Assembly: GCA_031280325.1 (NCBI GenBank)
Contig: JAITGW010000176.1
Coordinates: 1 to 10,568 of the forward strand
Reading direction: 5' to 3'
Source: Oscillospiraceae bacterium
Lineage (GTDB): Bacteria > Bacillota > Clostridia > Oscillospirales > Oscillospiraceae
DNA: 10,568 nucleotides
Shown here: positions 1 to 6,918 of the stretch, piece by piece
Position numbering within the stretch: the first letter of the stretch is position 1
How the letters are laid out: each line of letters starts with the position of its first letter
Notes under the pieces: model-generated
Seen by the model: the letters and a program-made list of their open reading frames with translations, nothing else
The model's database searches: none
What the model was told of the DNA's origin: nothing
Translations under genes and position numbers: made by a program

Positions 1-370
1 ATGTAAGCGTGATGTCCAGCTCGACAACGGAAACAACCGTGCCCGCCTCTATGTACATATCCTCGAGCGCAAAAACGCCTATTGGTATCACGGTCAGATA
101 CTCCGTCCGTACACGCTCCAAATCCGCGCTCAGCTCTCCGGCATAGTCAACAACCTTCACAAGCGCCGATTCCTCATGCCGAAACAGCATGTCCGATATG
201 AGGTCCGACAGCTCCGAATATGTCGTCACGACGGACATCTCGTCCTCTGCCTCCTGCGCTGACGGCGGGCGGCGCTGCGATGTAATAAGTATCTCTCCGT
301 CCAAAATCGAGTTACAGGCGCACAAAAGCAGCATTCCAAGCGCCATCGCCGCCGTAATCGCGCGTTTCAT
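1..370 (-). CDS. Putative lipoprotein, N-terminal part only
   Basis: This open frame is continuous for 123 codons and runs off the left edge, so the C-terminus is missing. The N-terminus is a classic lipoprotein signal: a Lys-Arg start, a hydrophobic run (AMALGMLLL) and a lipobox LCAC with the lipidated Cys near residue 19. The mature protein would be anchored outside the membrane. The visible mature part is acidic and rich in E, D and V, with an alternating hydrophobic pattern towards its end (VVSVVELDITLT). That region resembles, from memory only, the region ahead of the transglutaminase-like domain in some clostridial lipoproteins. I cannot confirm this because the catalytic part lies outside the window. 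The ATG shares four bases (ATGA) with the stop of the upstream ATPase gene, which suggests translational coupling and one operon. It has no separate ribosome binding site that I can pick out beyond the upstream coding sequence. Confidence 0.75.
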   Translation of the reverse strand, partial: MKRAITAAMALGMLLLCACNSILDGEILITSQRRPPSAQEAEDEMSVVTTYSELSDLISDMLFRHEESALVKVVDYAGELSADLERVRTEYLTVIPIGVFALEDMYIEAGTVVSVVELDITLT

Positions 371-1584
371 ACGATCTCGCGCCGCAGCAGAAAGTCCGCG
401 GCATTCATCGTGCGCACTCCGTTTTTGTTGCCGGATGCGCCCGGTTCTGTCGTCAATATAAGCTTTGGATAGCTGTCATGCGCACTCATAAGCAGGGAGT
501 AATCGTCCCGCGCCTCGCCGCCGCGCAGATCTGAACTTAACTGAACGTATATTCTGTCCTCACCGCGCTGCGCGACAAAGTCGATTTCCCGTCTGCCAAG
601 CTTGCCCATGTATACGTCATATCCGCGGCGGCGAAGCTCCAGATACACGATGTTTTCCAGTGCGGCGGCAACCGTATCCGGCGAGAAGCCCATCATCGCA
701 TAGCGCAGCGACGTGTCCAATATATAAAATTTTTCCTGTGTTTTCAGCGCTTCTCCCACATGGAGGTCATATCTGCGGCAGCGGGAAACGATATACGCGT
801 TCTCCAGCCGTTCTAAATATGTATAAACCGTCTCGATGTTTATCTCCTTGTTTTCTCCCTTTAGCTTGTCCGATAAAAACTTTGCGGAAAATGTATTGCC
901 TACATTTTCAAATACAAATCGTATAATTCGATCGAGCTGATCCGCGCGGCGCAGCTGGCTTGATCCCGCGACCTCGTTCCATATTGCGGCGCTCATAACA
1001 TCCCGCGCATAGGTGTATGCCTCAAGCTGCGTATAGGCGCGCAAATGCAGCGATGGAAATCCGCCGAACATCAAATACCGCACAAGCTCACGCTGGATAT
1101 CCTCTGCCTGAGCGTGCGTTTCGCGGAACGCGATATATTCCGCGAACGACAGGGGATACACGTCAAACAGCTCGTGATGCTCTTCCAAAACGGCAAGCGT
1201 ATTCTTCGTCGTTATGGCGCCGTTTGAGCCGGCGACGTAAATATCAGCGTCAAAGTCATGAAGCATGTGCAGCGCCGCCTTTTCCCAGCCGTATACACGC
1301 GCCGCCTCGTCGAGGAAGAGATATGTACGCTCTCCCGGCGTCACCCGCGCCGCAATCGCGTCGTACAGCGACTGATAGTCTGTGACCGCGGCGTTTTCAA
1401 GTCCCTCGAATGACATGTAGACTATGTTCTTCTTCATGACGCCGCGCGCCAAAAATTCCTCTTGCAGAAGCTGGAGTATCGCGGTTTTGCCGCTGCGCTT
1501 CATGCCCCGCAGGATTTTCACTGACGGTCTGTCCGCGTATTGCAATATTTTTTCGGTATACTGCGGCCGCTTTATCAAGGGCAT
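367..1584 (-). CDS. AAA ATPase with DUF4143 C-terminal domain
   Basis: The 405-residue protein has the two-part layout of the AAA_14/DUF4143 family. The N-terminal ATPase has a Walker A GMKRSGKT (residues 27-34), a Walker B YLFLDEA (88-94), a family GSNG motif (119-122) and PLSFAEY (144-150). The C-terminal half (about 200-390) carries the DUF4143 pattern: LENAYIVSRCRRYD, then ENIVYLELRRRGYDVYMGK, then EIDFVAQR. The last part resembles a PD-(D/E)xK-like nuclease fold core, although DNA cleavage has not been established for this family as far as I know. These proteins are common in anaerobes and often have no known partner. The length matches the family, so the gene looks intact. The ATG at 1584 follows a strong GAGAGGGGG site and a promoter at 1619-1647. 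The stop overlaps the start of the downstream lipoprotein gene, so the two are probably co-expressed. The cellular role is unknown. Confidence 0.9.
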   Translation of the reverse strand: MPLIKRPQYTEKILQYADRPSVKILRGMKRSGKTAILQLLQEEFLARGVMKKNIVYMSFEGLENAAVTDYQSLYDAIAARVTPGERTYLFLDEAARVYGWEKAALHMLHDFDADIYVAGSNGAITTKNTLAVLEEHHELFDVYPLSFAEYIAFRETHAQAEDIQRELVRYLMFGGFPSLHLRAYTQLEAYTYARDVMSAAIWNEVAGSSQLRRADQLDRIIRFVFENVGNTFSAKFLSDKLKGENKEINIETVYTYLERLENAYIVSRCRRYDLHVGEALKTQEKFYILDTSLRYAMMGFSPDTVAAALENIVYLELRRRGYDVYMGKLGRREIDFVAQRGEDRIYVQLSSDLRGGEARDDYSLLMSAHDSYPKLILTTEPGASGNKNGVRTMNAADFLLRREIV

Positions 1585-1618
1585 TGCCCCCTCTCACGCA
1601 TTTTAACATCGGAATTGA

Positions 1619-1647
1619 ATAATACCACAACCATTTGACGTTTACAA
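1619..1647 (-). promoter_or_regulatory. Sigma-70-type promoter for the AAA/DUF4143 ATPase gene
   Basis: On the minus strand a -35 TTGTAA (1647-1642) and a -10 TATTAT (1624-1619) are separated by exactly 17 bases. They lie about 35 bases upstream of the ATPase ATG, downstream of the terminator that ends the radical SAM unit. Confidence 0.6.
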
Positions 1648-1687
1648 GGTTTTTTTGCGGTTATATGTGAAAAAAGTTGACTTTTGG

Positions 1688-1727
1688 CAAAAGAAAAACA
1701 GCCTGCGGAATATCCGCAAGCTGTTTT
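1688..1727 (-). terminator. Intrinsic terminator of the radical SAM/peptide unit
   Basis: The arms 1695-1702 and 1720-1727 (8 bp) plus 1704-1709 and 1713-1718 (6 bp) form a long stem with one C/A mismatch and a three-base loop. On the minus strand the stem is followed by TTTTTCTTTT. It begins about 15 bases after the stop codon of the small peptide gene, so it closes that transcription unit before the ATPase promoter. Confidence 0.85.
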
Positions 1728-1742
1728 CTGTATTTAACTCCG

Positions 1743-1859
1743 TTATTTGCTGCACCGCTGGCAGTTCCCCTGACTTCCGCAATTACACGCCGTAGAAGCC
1801 GACACAGGCGGTATTGCCGTACTTCCGTTCTTTTTGATCATATCTAAAAGTGTGCCCAT
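1743..1859 (-). CDS. 38-residue Cys-rich peptide, candidate RiPP precursor
   Basis: A complete small frame runs from ATG (1859-1857) to TAA (1745-1743). It lies 40 bases downstream of the radical SAM/SPASM gene and just upstream of an intrinsic terminator. Residues 1-24 look like a leader: an amphipathic start (MGTLLDMIKKN) and a Pro/Ser/Ala/Thr linker (IPPVSASTA). The last 14 residues, CNCGSQGNCQRCSK, hold all four cysteines in a C-x-C-x5-C-x2-C array (Cys 25, 27, 33, 36) with small and polar residues between them. This is the layout expected of a leader-core precursor for radical SAM thioether peptides (sactipeptides/ranthipeptides). It does not match SCIFF, thuricin, Clo7bot, streptide or PqqA as I remember them. 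The ribosome binding site is only a purine run (AGAGAAAGAG). Alternatively it could be a small metal-binding protein. The coding call rests on position, composition and the terminator; function is inferred. Confidence 0.7.
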   Translation of the reverse strand: MGTLLDMIKKNGSTAIPPVSASTACNCGSQGNCQRCSK

Positions 1860-1899
1860 ACTCTTTCTCTTTTCGCAAATATTTTCAGCCCTGCAAGCT

Positions 1900-2949
1900 T
1901 TATTTCACTGCGCGGCAGATTGACGGTTCATATATCAGCCAGTTCATCAGACAGCCTCCGCGGCAGTCATCCCTGCGGCGGCATACATCGCACTGTGCGG
2001 ACGGATAACGCAGCAAGCCCGCATAGAACTCCCGCAGCGCTTCTCTGTTTAAGTGTGTATAAAGCGATTTTGCGTCGTTAAAATCGATTCCCCTGCGCGC
2101 TATTATCGTTTCATGCAGCTCATTGCACGGCAAAACGTCCCCCTCAGTATTGAAATTCAGTCCACCGCGCGAAAACATCTGGCATATCGTCTGAATTTTG
2201 CCGCGCAAAAGCATCGCATCAACGAATTCCTCCGGGAACAGGCACAGCGGCATTTGAATATCAAGCTCGTACTCGTCGGCATAAAGCGCTTCCAGCATAT
2301 CCGCAATCGCGACGGTCTCCTCCGCGATACGCTCTGCCGGAATGGAATATCCAAGCTCCGCTTTTCCGTTTTTCAGCACCGGACTGCACATATTGACGAT
2401 TATCGACCGCGCGCCTAACTCCCGCGAGCGCTCCGCGATCCTGCGCAATCCCTCAAATCCAACCAAGCTGTTGTAAACTGTCGTGACGCCCGTATCGAAA
2501 AGCTCCAGCGCGCGGCATATTCCCGACTGAGTATGCCCAAACTCCCGTGAGCCCGTGACCCGCAGAAATTCCTCCTCATCCGCAGATTTTACGGATATGG
2601 AAATCCTGTCATTGGGATGTGCGCGGTACGCGTCCAAAAACGCGTCCTCACTAAAGCGCATGGCGTTTGTAATGAGTCCGGAGCCGAGTCCAACGGCTCT
2701 TATGTAGTCGTTCAGTTCGAAAAGCCCCGCCCATAGCGTCGGCTCTCCGCCTATTATGTTCACGTGCGTGACTCCAAGTTCCTTTGAAATGTCAACAAGC
2801 TCCCTGGCGAGCGAAAGACTCATTTCTCCGCCCGCAGTGACGGACTTCATTCCGTTATAGCACCACTTACATCGCATATTGCAGCCGCTGTTGACGTTCA
2901 GCCACGTCATTTTCGGATTGCACGAAAAATCATATACCGCAATGCTCAT
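1900..2949 (-). CDS. Radical SAM/SPASM protein, probable peptide maturase
   Basis: The 349-residue enzyme has the radical SAM CxxxCxxC motif as CNMRCKWC (Cys 23, 27, 30) for the SAM-binding [4Fe-4S] cluster, and GGEP at 67-70 for SAM binding. The C-terminal SPASM domain is complete: Cys256-x13-Gly270-x4-Cys275, then Cys320-x2-Cys323-x5-Cys329-x3-Cys333, then Cys345. These seven cysteines would hold two auxiliary [4Fe-4S] clusters. SPASM enzymes include PqqE, AlbA, anaerobic sulfatase maturases and thioether-forming RiPP maturases. The small Cys-rich gene 40 bases downstream points to peptide modification. No RRE-like extension ahead of the radical SAM core is obvious, since the CxxxCxxC motif starts at residue 23. 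The start at 2949 has a close AGGA site, with little space before the ATG, and a consensus promoter. Enzyme class is confident; the substrate is inferred from the neighbour. Confidence 0.9.
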   Translation of the reverse strand: MSIAVYDFSCNPKMTWLNVNSGCNMRCKWCYNGMKSVTAGGEMSLSLARELVDISKELGVTHVNIIGGEPTLWAGLFELNDYIRAVGLGSGLITNAMRFSEDAFLDAYRAHPNDRISISVKSADEEEFLRVTGSREFGHTQSGICRALELFDTGVTTVYNSLVGFEGLRRIAERSRELGARSIIVNMCSPVLKNGKAELGYSIPAERIAEETVAIADMLEALYADEYELDIQMPLCLFPEEFVDAMLLRGKIQTICQMFSRGGLNFNTEGDVLPCNELHETIIARRGIDFNDAKSLYTHLNREALREFYAGLLRYPSAQCDVCRRRDDCRGGCLMNWLIYEPSICRAVK

Positions 2950-2974
2950 TTCCTCACGCGCCTTCCCTGTTTAC

Positions 2975-3002
2975 ATTATATTCTTTCCCTATATTTTGTC
3001 AA
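2975..3002 (-). promoter_or_regulatory. Consensus sigma-70 promoter of the radical SAM/peptide unit
   Basis: On the minus strand a perfect -35 TTGACA (3002-2997) and a perfect -10 TATAAT (2980-2975) are 16 bases apart, about 25 bases upstream of the radical SAM ATG. It is one of the strongest-looking promoters in the window. Confidence 0.8.
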
Positions 3003-3053
3003 GAGTATATTTTCGTTCTCCGCATTTTTGCGGCCGCTCCTCCGCAAAGCAGC

Positions 3054-3077
3054 GGCGGCGGTCAACTGACCGCCGCC
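3054..3077 (-). terminator. GC-rich hairpin after the ligase gene, possible terminator
   Basis: An 11-base inverted repeat (3054-3064 with 3067-3077, GGCGGCGGTCA against its complement) begins 10 bases after the ligase stop codon. No T-run follows it on the minus strand, so it may stabilise the mRNA 3' end or be a weak terminator rather than a canonical one. Confidence 0.4.
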
Positions 3078-3087
3078 ATGCAAATAT

Positions 3088-5364
3088 CTACAGTCTGTTG
3101 CGCTGTATTTTTCCGTTCACCGTTTTGGGAAGCTCGTCACGGAACACGACCACACGCGGGTATTTATATGGCGCGGTGTGCGACTTGACGTATTCCTGAA
3201 TCTCACGCGCAAGCTCTTCGTTCGGCTCGCGCCCGGAGTTTTTTGTGAGTACGATACTCGCTTTTACAACCTGACCGCGAACCTCGTCCGGCGCCGCCGA
3301 TACTCCGCACTCCAGCACGTAAGGAAGCTCCATGATGACGCTCTCGATCTCGAAAGGCCCGATACGATAGCCGCTGGATTTTATCACGTCGTCCACGCGC
3401 CCGACATACCAGAAGAAGCCCTCCTCGTCGCGCCAGGCTGTGTCGCCTGTGTGATATACGCCGAATTTCCAGGCGTTAGATGTCTTTTCCTCTTCCGCAA
3501 AATATCCCTTGAAGAGCCCCGCGGGCTTCCCGTCCGCAAGCCGCACGACGATCTCTCCCGTCTCGCCCGCCGCGACGGGATTTCCGTCCGCGTCGATCAC
3601 GTCCAGGGTGTATTGAGGGTTCGCCTTTCCCATGGAGCCGATTCTCGGCGTCATGCCCACAAAATTGCCGATGAGCAGCGTCGTCTCCGTCTGACCGAAG
3701 CCCTCCATTACGGAAAGACCTGTCATCTCCTTGAATTTATGATATACCTCCGGATTGAGCGCCTCGCCCGCCGTCGTCGCGTGTCTGATGGAAGAGAGAT
3801 CGTATTTTGATATGTCTTCGCGGATTAAGAAGCGATAGATCGTCGGAGGGGCGCAGAACGTCGTGATACCGTATTTCTTGAACATGGGCAGCACCTGCGC
3901 CGACTCGAATCTGTCGAAGTCATATGTGAAGATCGCGGCTTCGCACAGCCACTGACCATAGAGCTTGCCCCAAAGCGCCTTTCCCCAGCCGGTGTCGGAA
4001 ATTGTAAAATGTATCCCGTTTGAATCCACGTTGTGCCAGTATTTTGCCGTCACGAAGTGTCCCATCGGATAAGTATGACTGTGGGTGACAAGCTTTGGAT
4101 ACCCCGTCGTGCCGGATGAGAAAAACATGAGCATGTCGTCCTCGCCGCCGGGCGCGTCCTCCCCCCGCGGGAAGCTGCTGCGGAATTTCATAAATTCCTC
4201 GTCAAAATCGCGCCAGCCCTCTGCCGCCCCGTTTGCCATTACGCGAACCGTGACGCCGGGATTATTTTCAAACGCGCGCTCCGCCTCTAAATACGCGCCG
4301 GACTGCATCGTCGTGACGATCGCCGCCACCCTCCCCGCCTTGAAGCGATAGTCAAAATCTTTTTCCAGCAGCTGATCCGGCGCCGGAATCATAACCGCCC
4401 CAAGCTTGTGGAGCGCGAGCGTCGTCACCCAAAACTGCCAGTTGCGCTTCAGCACAAGCATTACATGATCTCCGCGCTTTATGCCCAGCGACTGAAAATA
4501 GTTCGCGGCGCGGCTTGACAGGCGGGACATATCCTCAAACGTGAAGCGGCGCTCATTCATGTCGCGGTCGATATGAAGCATGGCAAGCTTTTGCGGATTT
4601 TTTTCCGCGAGAACGTCCACAACGTCAAAGGCAAAGTTGAACCTTTCAAGATTTTTGAATTTCAGCGACACCGGTCCGCCAAGCTCATTCTCCTCCGCGT
4701 CAACATATCCCGCGTATATTAACTCTCCGCTGTGGTCAAGCGGCGCAGCCGCTTCAGCATACTCCGAGTCGGCGGCCGCGCCCGGAAATACCACCGCGAT
4801 GAACTCGCAGTCGCGCCCTCCGGTGGCGATCATTCCATGGGGACGTCCGGAATTATAGTAGATCGAATCCCCCTCATAAAGCTCCTCCACATGCTCGCCG
4901 ACCTGTATACGCAGCGAGCCGGAGACGACGAAATCAAACTCGTGCCCGCTGTGTGTGTCAAGCTCGATGGGCGCGTCCTGCCGCTCCTTCCGGAAAACAT
5001 AGCGAACGAGATACGGTCTGCCAAGCTTGTCGCGGAACAGGGGCGCGAGATCGCGTATATCGTGCCCGTCCTCGCTTGCGGTGACACGTCCCTGACCCGC
5101 GCGGGTGATCGTATATCCCGTCAGCCGCGCGGTGCTGCTGCCCTCAAGCAGATCAGACAGCCCTACGCCGAAAAAATCCGCGCACTTTAGAATGAACGAG
5201 TACGGCAAATCAGCCGATCCGCTCTCATAGACCGCATATTCTTCTTCAGTGAATCCGGTTTTTGACGCCGCCTCGGCAACCGAAAGTCCCCGCAGCTCAC
5301 GCAGCTCACGCACGCGCGCCGCAACGTCCGCAAGCTGCATCCGGGTTCGATTTTGCTCTGTCAT
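3088..5364 (-). CDS. XRE-HTH/cupin/AMP-dependent acyl-CoA ligase fusion
   Basis: This 758-residue protein joins three modules. Residues 11-75 are an XRE-type helix-turn-helix (RVRELRELRGLSVAEAASKTG, then YESG). Residues 115-195 are a cupin fold with HSGHEFDFVVSG, GDSIYY and RPHG, including His138, His141 and His176. Residues 240-758 are a full ANL-family adenylating enzyme: P-loop SSGTTGYPK (416-424), EGFGQTE (554-560), YHTGD (637-641), hinge GRVDDVIKSSGYRI (655-668) and catalytic Lys752 in NGKIQR. It should activate a carboxylic acid to an acyl-AMP and then probably an acyl-CoA. The motif style is closest to medium-chain or aryl acyl-CoA synthetases, but the substrate cannot be read. XRE-cupin proteins are usually separate regulators, so the enzyme may sense its own substrate or regulate transcription. 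The ATG follows AAAGGAGAGG. A T-box leader precedes it, tying expression to tRNA charging. Confidence 0.92.
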   Translation of the reverse strand: MTEQNRTRMQLADVAARVRELRELRGLSVAEAASKTGFTEEEYAVYESGSADLPYSFILKCADFFGVGLSDLLEGSSTARLTGYTITRAGQGRVTASEDGHDIRDLAPLFRDKLGRPYLVRYVFRKERQDAPIELDTHSGHEFDFVVSGSLRIQVGEHVEELYEGDSIYYNSGRPHGMIATGGRDCEFIAVVFPGAAADSEYAEAAAPLDHSGELIYAGYVDAEENELGGPVSLKFKNLERFNFAFDVVDVLAEKNPQKLAMLHIDRDMNERRFTFEDMSRLSSRAANYFQSLGIKRGDHVMLVLKRNWQFWVTTLALHKLGAVMIPAPDQLLEKDFDYRFKAGRVAAIVTTMQSGAYLEAERAFENNPGVTVRVMANGAAEGWRDFDEEFMKFRSSFPRGEDAPGGEDDMLMFFSSGTTGYPKLVTHSHTYPMGHFVTAKYWHNVDSNGIHFTISDTGWGKALWGKLYGQWLCEAAIFTYDFDRFESAQVLPMFKKYGITTFCAPPTIYRFLIREDISKYDLSSIRHATTAGEALNPEVYHKFKEMTGLSVMEGFGQTETTLLIGNFVGMTPRIGSMGKANPQYTLDVIDADGNPVAAGETGEIVVRLADGKPAGLFKGYFAEEEKTSNAWKFGVYHTGDTAWRDEEGFFWYVGRVDDVIKSSGYRIGPFEIESVIMELPYVLECGVSAAPDEVRGQVVKASIVLTKNSGREPNEELAREIQEYVKSHTAPYKYPRVVVFRDELPKTVNGKIQRNRL

Positions 5365-5394
5365 TTTAACCTCTCCTTTTTTGCCACACCAGAC

Positions 5395-5722
5395 GGCAAA
5401 TAAAAAACCGCCTCAAATTTCTTTGAGACGGATATAATCCGCGGTACCACTCAAATTGCGCCGGGAGCGTTTAACTCCTGGTCGCCGCTTACAAGGCTCA
5501 ACCAAGCCCCGGACCTTAACGCGGTCAAAACGGGAGCGCCTACTTAGCTGTGTTTAGCCTGGCTTCACACGGCTTTCAGACTCCGGCTCGGAAGGGATGG
5601 GCTTTGAAATCTCTCCATTCCGGGCTTTCACCATATCTGATTTCTCAGACGCTGCCCGGCTCTCTGGGATGGAGACGGTTTCAGCCGTCTTCGTCACTGC
5701 CATTCGGTGTGGAGTAAATTGT
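5395..5722 (-). ncRNA. T-box riboswitch leader, specifier probably UUC (Phe)
   Basis: The minus strand carries the T-box core AATTTGAGTGGTACCGCGG at 5457-5439. TTTGAG in this core can pair with CTCAAA to make the antiterminator. The same CTCAAA forms part of the terminator just downstream, so the two folds exclude each other. The upstream half shows Stem I features: an AGAGAG bulge sequence, the apical GGTGAAAG loop flanked by GCCGGGC/GCCCGG, and CTCCAT/ATGGAG closing the specifier region. An AGTAG linker appears further on. The specifier side reads GAGA-U-UUC-A, with UUC at 5608-5606, like GAAA-C-UAC-A of tyrS as I recall it. That suggests tRNA-Phe. The UGGU bulge fits a tRNA with discriminator A, consistent with tRNA-Phe. 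The T-box call is firm; the amino acid is tentative because the 5' AGUA loop motif is not obvious. Confidence 0.92.
5402..5431 (-). terminator. T-box regulated intrinsic terminator
   Basis: CCGTCTCAAA (5431-5422) pairs with TTTGAGGCGG (5417-5408) over ten pairs with one G-U and a GAAA loop. Six T residues (5407-5402) follow on the minus strand. The antiterminator competes for the CTCAAA arm, so uncharged tRNA should allow read-through into the ligase gene. Confidence 0.92.
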
Positions 5723-5728
5723 AGCTTA

Positions 5729-5757
5729 ATGCTAGCACGCCCCCGCCGCGTTGTCAA
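5729..5757 (-). promoter_or_regulatory. Promoter of the T-box/ligase transcript
   Basis: On the minus strand a perfect -35 TTGACA (5757-5752) and a -10 TAGCAT (5734-5729) are 17 bases apart, which puts the start of the leader near 5722. Confidence 0.75.
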
Positions 5758-5815
5758 GGGGTTTTGAAAAATATTTTTTCGCGCCGCGAATCCGCACAGT
5801 CCTGCGCCGCGTCAT

Positions 5816-6805
5816 TCACTTGAAATTATCCAGCGTATCAAAGACATATCCCTGTTTTTTAAGCTCCGGAATCAGCTTGTCAAGCGCTGCCGCTGTCGCC
5901 GCGTTTATCTCCGCGTCGTGGAAGAGGATAATCGCCGGATGAGCGTTGCCGACCGCGCTTAAAACGTCACGGATAATTCCCTCCGCACTGTTCAGATTTT
6001 TACCGTTCGGGTCATCGTATGACGAAACGTTCCAGTCAAAATATCTGTACCCCAGATCGGATATCACCTCGCGCCTCATTGCCATAAGGTCGTCCGGTCT
6101 GCCCATAGTTCCCCCAGGATATCTGAACAGCTGCGGCTCATATTGAAAGCGCGCATGCATAAAATCATGCATTTTTATTACATCTCTGCGAAAATCATCA
6201 ATGTTGTCCAATTGGTAAAGATATTTGAAGTTGTGTGAAAACGAGTGGTTGCCGAGGGAGTGACCCTCGGCAATAATTTGCTTGTATATATCGTCAAGAC
6301 CGTCCCGAGCTATGGGAAAAAACGTTGCTCGCACACCGTATTTTGAAAGCGTTTTGAGAATTTGCGGCGTCGCGGCGCGGCTTGGCCCGTCGTCAAAAGT
6401 CAGATAAACCGTTTTTTGGTCATATGTCAGGCGCGTCATCATCGTTTTCTTCACGCCTGACTCCTTTGTGTCCGACGTCTGACTCTTATCTTCGCCGCTT
6501 GAATCATCCTGTTCGGCAAGCCGGGCCTGGTCAGAGGTCTGCGCCGGAGTCGATGTCGGCGTTGGCGGCGGAGATCCTTCGGCCTCCTGCGTCGGCGTCG
6601 GCGAGCCTGTCGCGTCGGGCGGCTGCTCCGTCGGTACATTCGGAGAGAGGAACGGCGGCTTACTTCCCTCCGCCGAGGCTGATGGCGCCGCGGAGCCCGC
6701 CGGCTTTCCGTCAAAGCCCTTTAGCTTGTCGCAGGAGATGAGGGCAAATACCATCGCCAGGATTAAAATTAGAATTAATATGGTCTTCTTACACAAAAAA
6801 GTCAC
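5816..6805 (-). CDS. Polysaccharide deacetylase lipoprotein (NodB homology, CE4)
   Basis: The product is a surface carbohydrate N-deacetylase of the CE4/NodB type, most likely acting on peptidoglycan or another cell-wall N-acetylglucosamine polymer. Residues 1-25 are a lipoprotein signal with a long hydrophobic run and a lipobox LISC (Cys25). Residues 31-118 are a Ser/Pro/Thr/Glu-rich linker that would span the wall. The catalytic domain fills 125-329. It has TFDDGPS (136-142, Asp138 and Asp139), NHSFSH (186-191, metal His187 and His191), FRYPGG (227-232), FDWNVSSYD (256-264) and LFHD (294-297, His296). All five family motifs are present, so it should be active. The longest frame starts at GTG 6805, but AAGGGGTGA overlaps that codon. 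A TTG at 6796 is better spaced and equally keeps the signal peptide. It is probably its own transcription unit. Confidence 0.92.
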   Translation of the reverse strand: MTFLCKKTILILILILAMVFALISCDKLKGFDGKPAGSAAPSASAEGSKPPFLSPNVPTEQPPDATGSPTPTQEAEGSPPPTPTSTPAQTSDQARLAEQDDSSGEDKSQTSDTKESGVKKTMMTRLTYDQKTVYLTFDDGPSRAATPQILKTLSKYGVRATFFPIARDGLDDIYKQIIAEGHSLGNHSFSHNFKYLYQLDNIDDFRRDVIKMHDFMHARFQYEPQLFRYPGGTMGRPDDLMAMRREVISDLGYRYFDWNVSSYDDPNGKNLNSAEGIIRDVLSAVGNAHPAIILFHDAEINAATAAALDKLIPELKKQGYVFDTLDNFK

Positions 6806-6825
6806 CCCTTTTTTAAGGTGACTTT
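6795..6825 (-). promoter_or_regulatory. Inverted repeat covering the deacetylase RBS and start
   Basis: AAAGTCACC (6825-6817) and GGTGACTTT (6806-6798) are perfect 9-base complements around a 10-base loop, followed by further T residues on the minus strand. The right arm includes the AAGGGGTGA ribosome binding site and the GTG codon. It could be an intrinsic terminator ending upstream transcription, or a fold that hides the start site of the deacetylase mRNA. Confidence 0.5.
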
Positions 6826-6918
6826 AGCATTTCCCGACATTTGAATGATTATGCGGATTTTTTCATTTTCGACGCCCGGCATTTTCTCAATTGCGCTTCC
6901 CGGGCAGCTTCCTCATCT

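Noticed and set aside
3178..3810. 210-codon open frame on the plus strand
   Set aside because: It is antisense to the ligase domain with Arg/His/Leu-rich composition and no motifs; a shadow of the real gene.
5554..5757. 67-codon open frame on the minus strand between the deacetylase and the ligase
   Set aside because: It lies inside the T-box promoter and leader. Its sequence is explained by Stem I and linker structure, and it has no ribosome binding site or recognisable protein pattern.
5780..5816. Two copies of CGCGGCGC after the deacetylase gene
   Set aside because: They are direct, not inverted, repeats and form no convincing terminator; likely chance in a GC-rich spacer.
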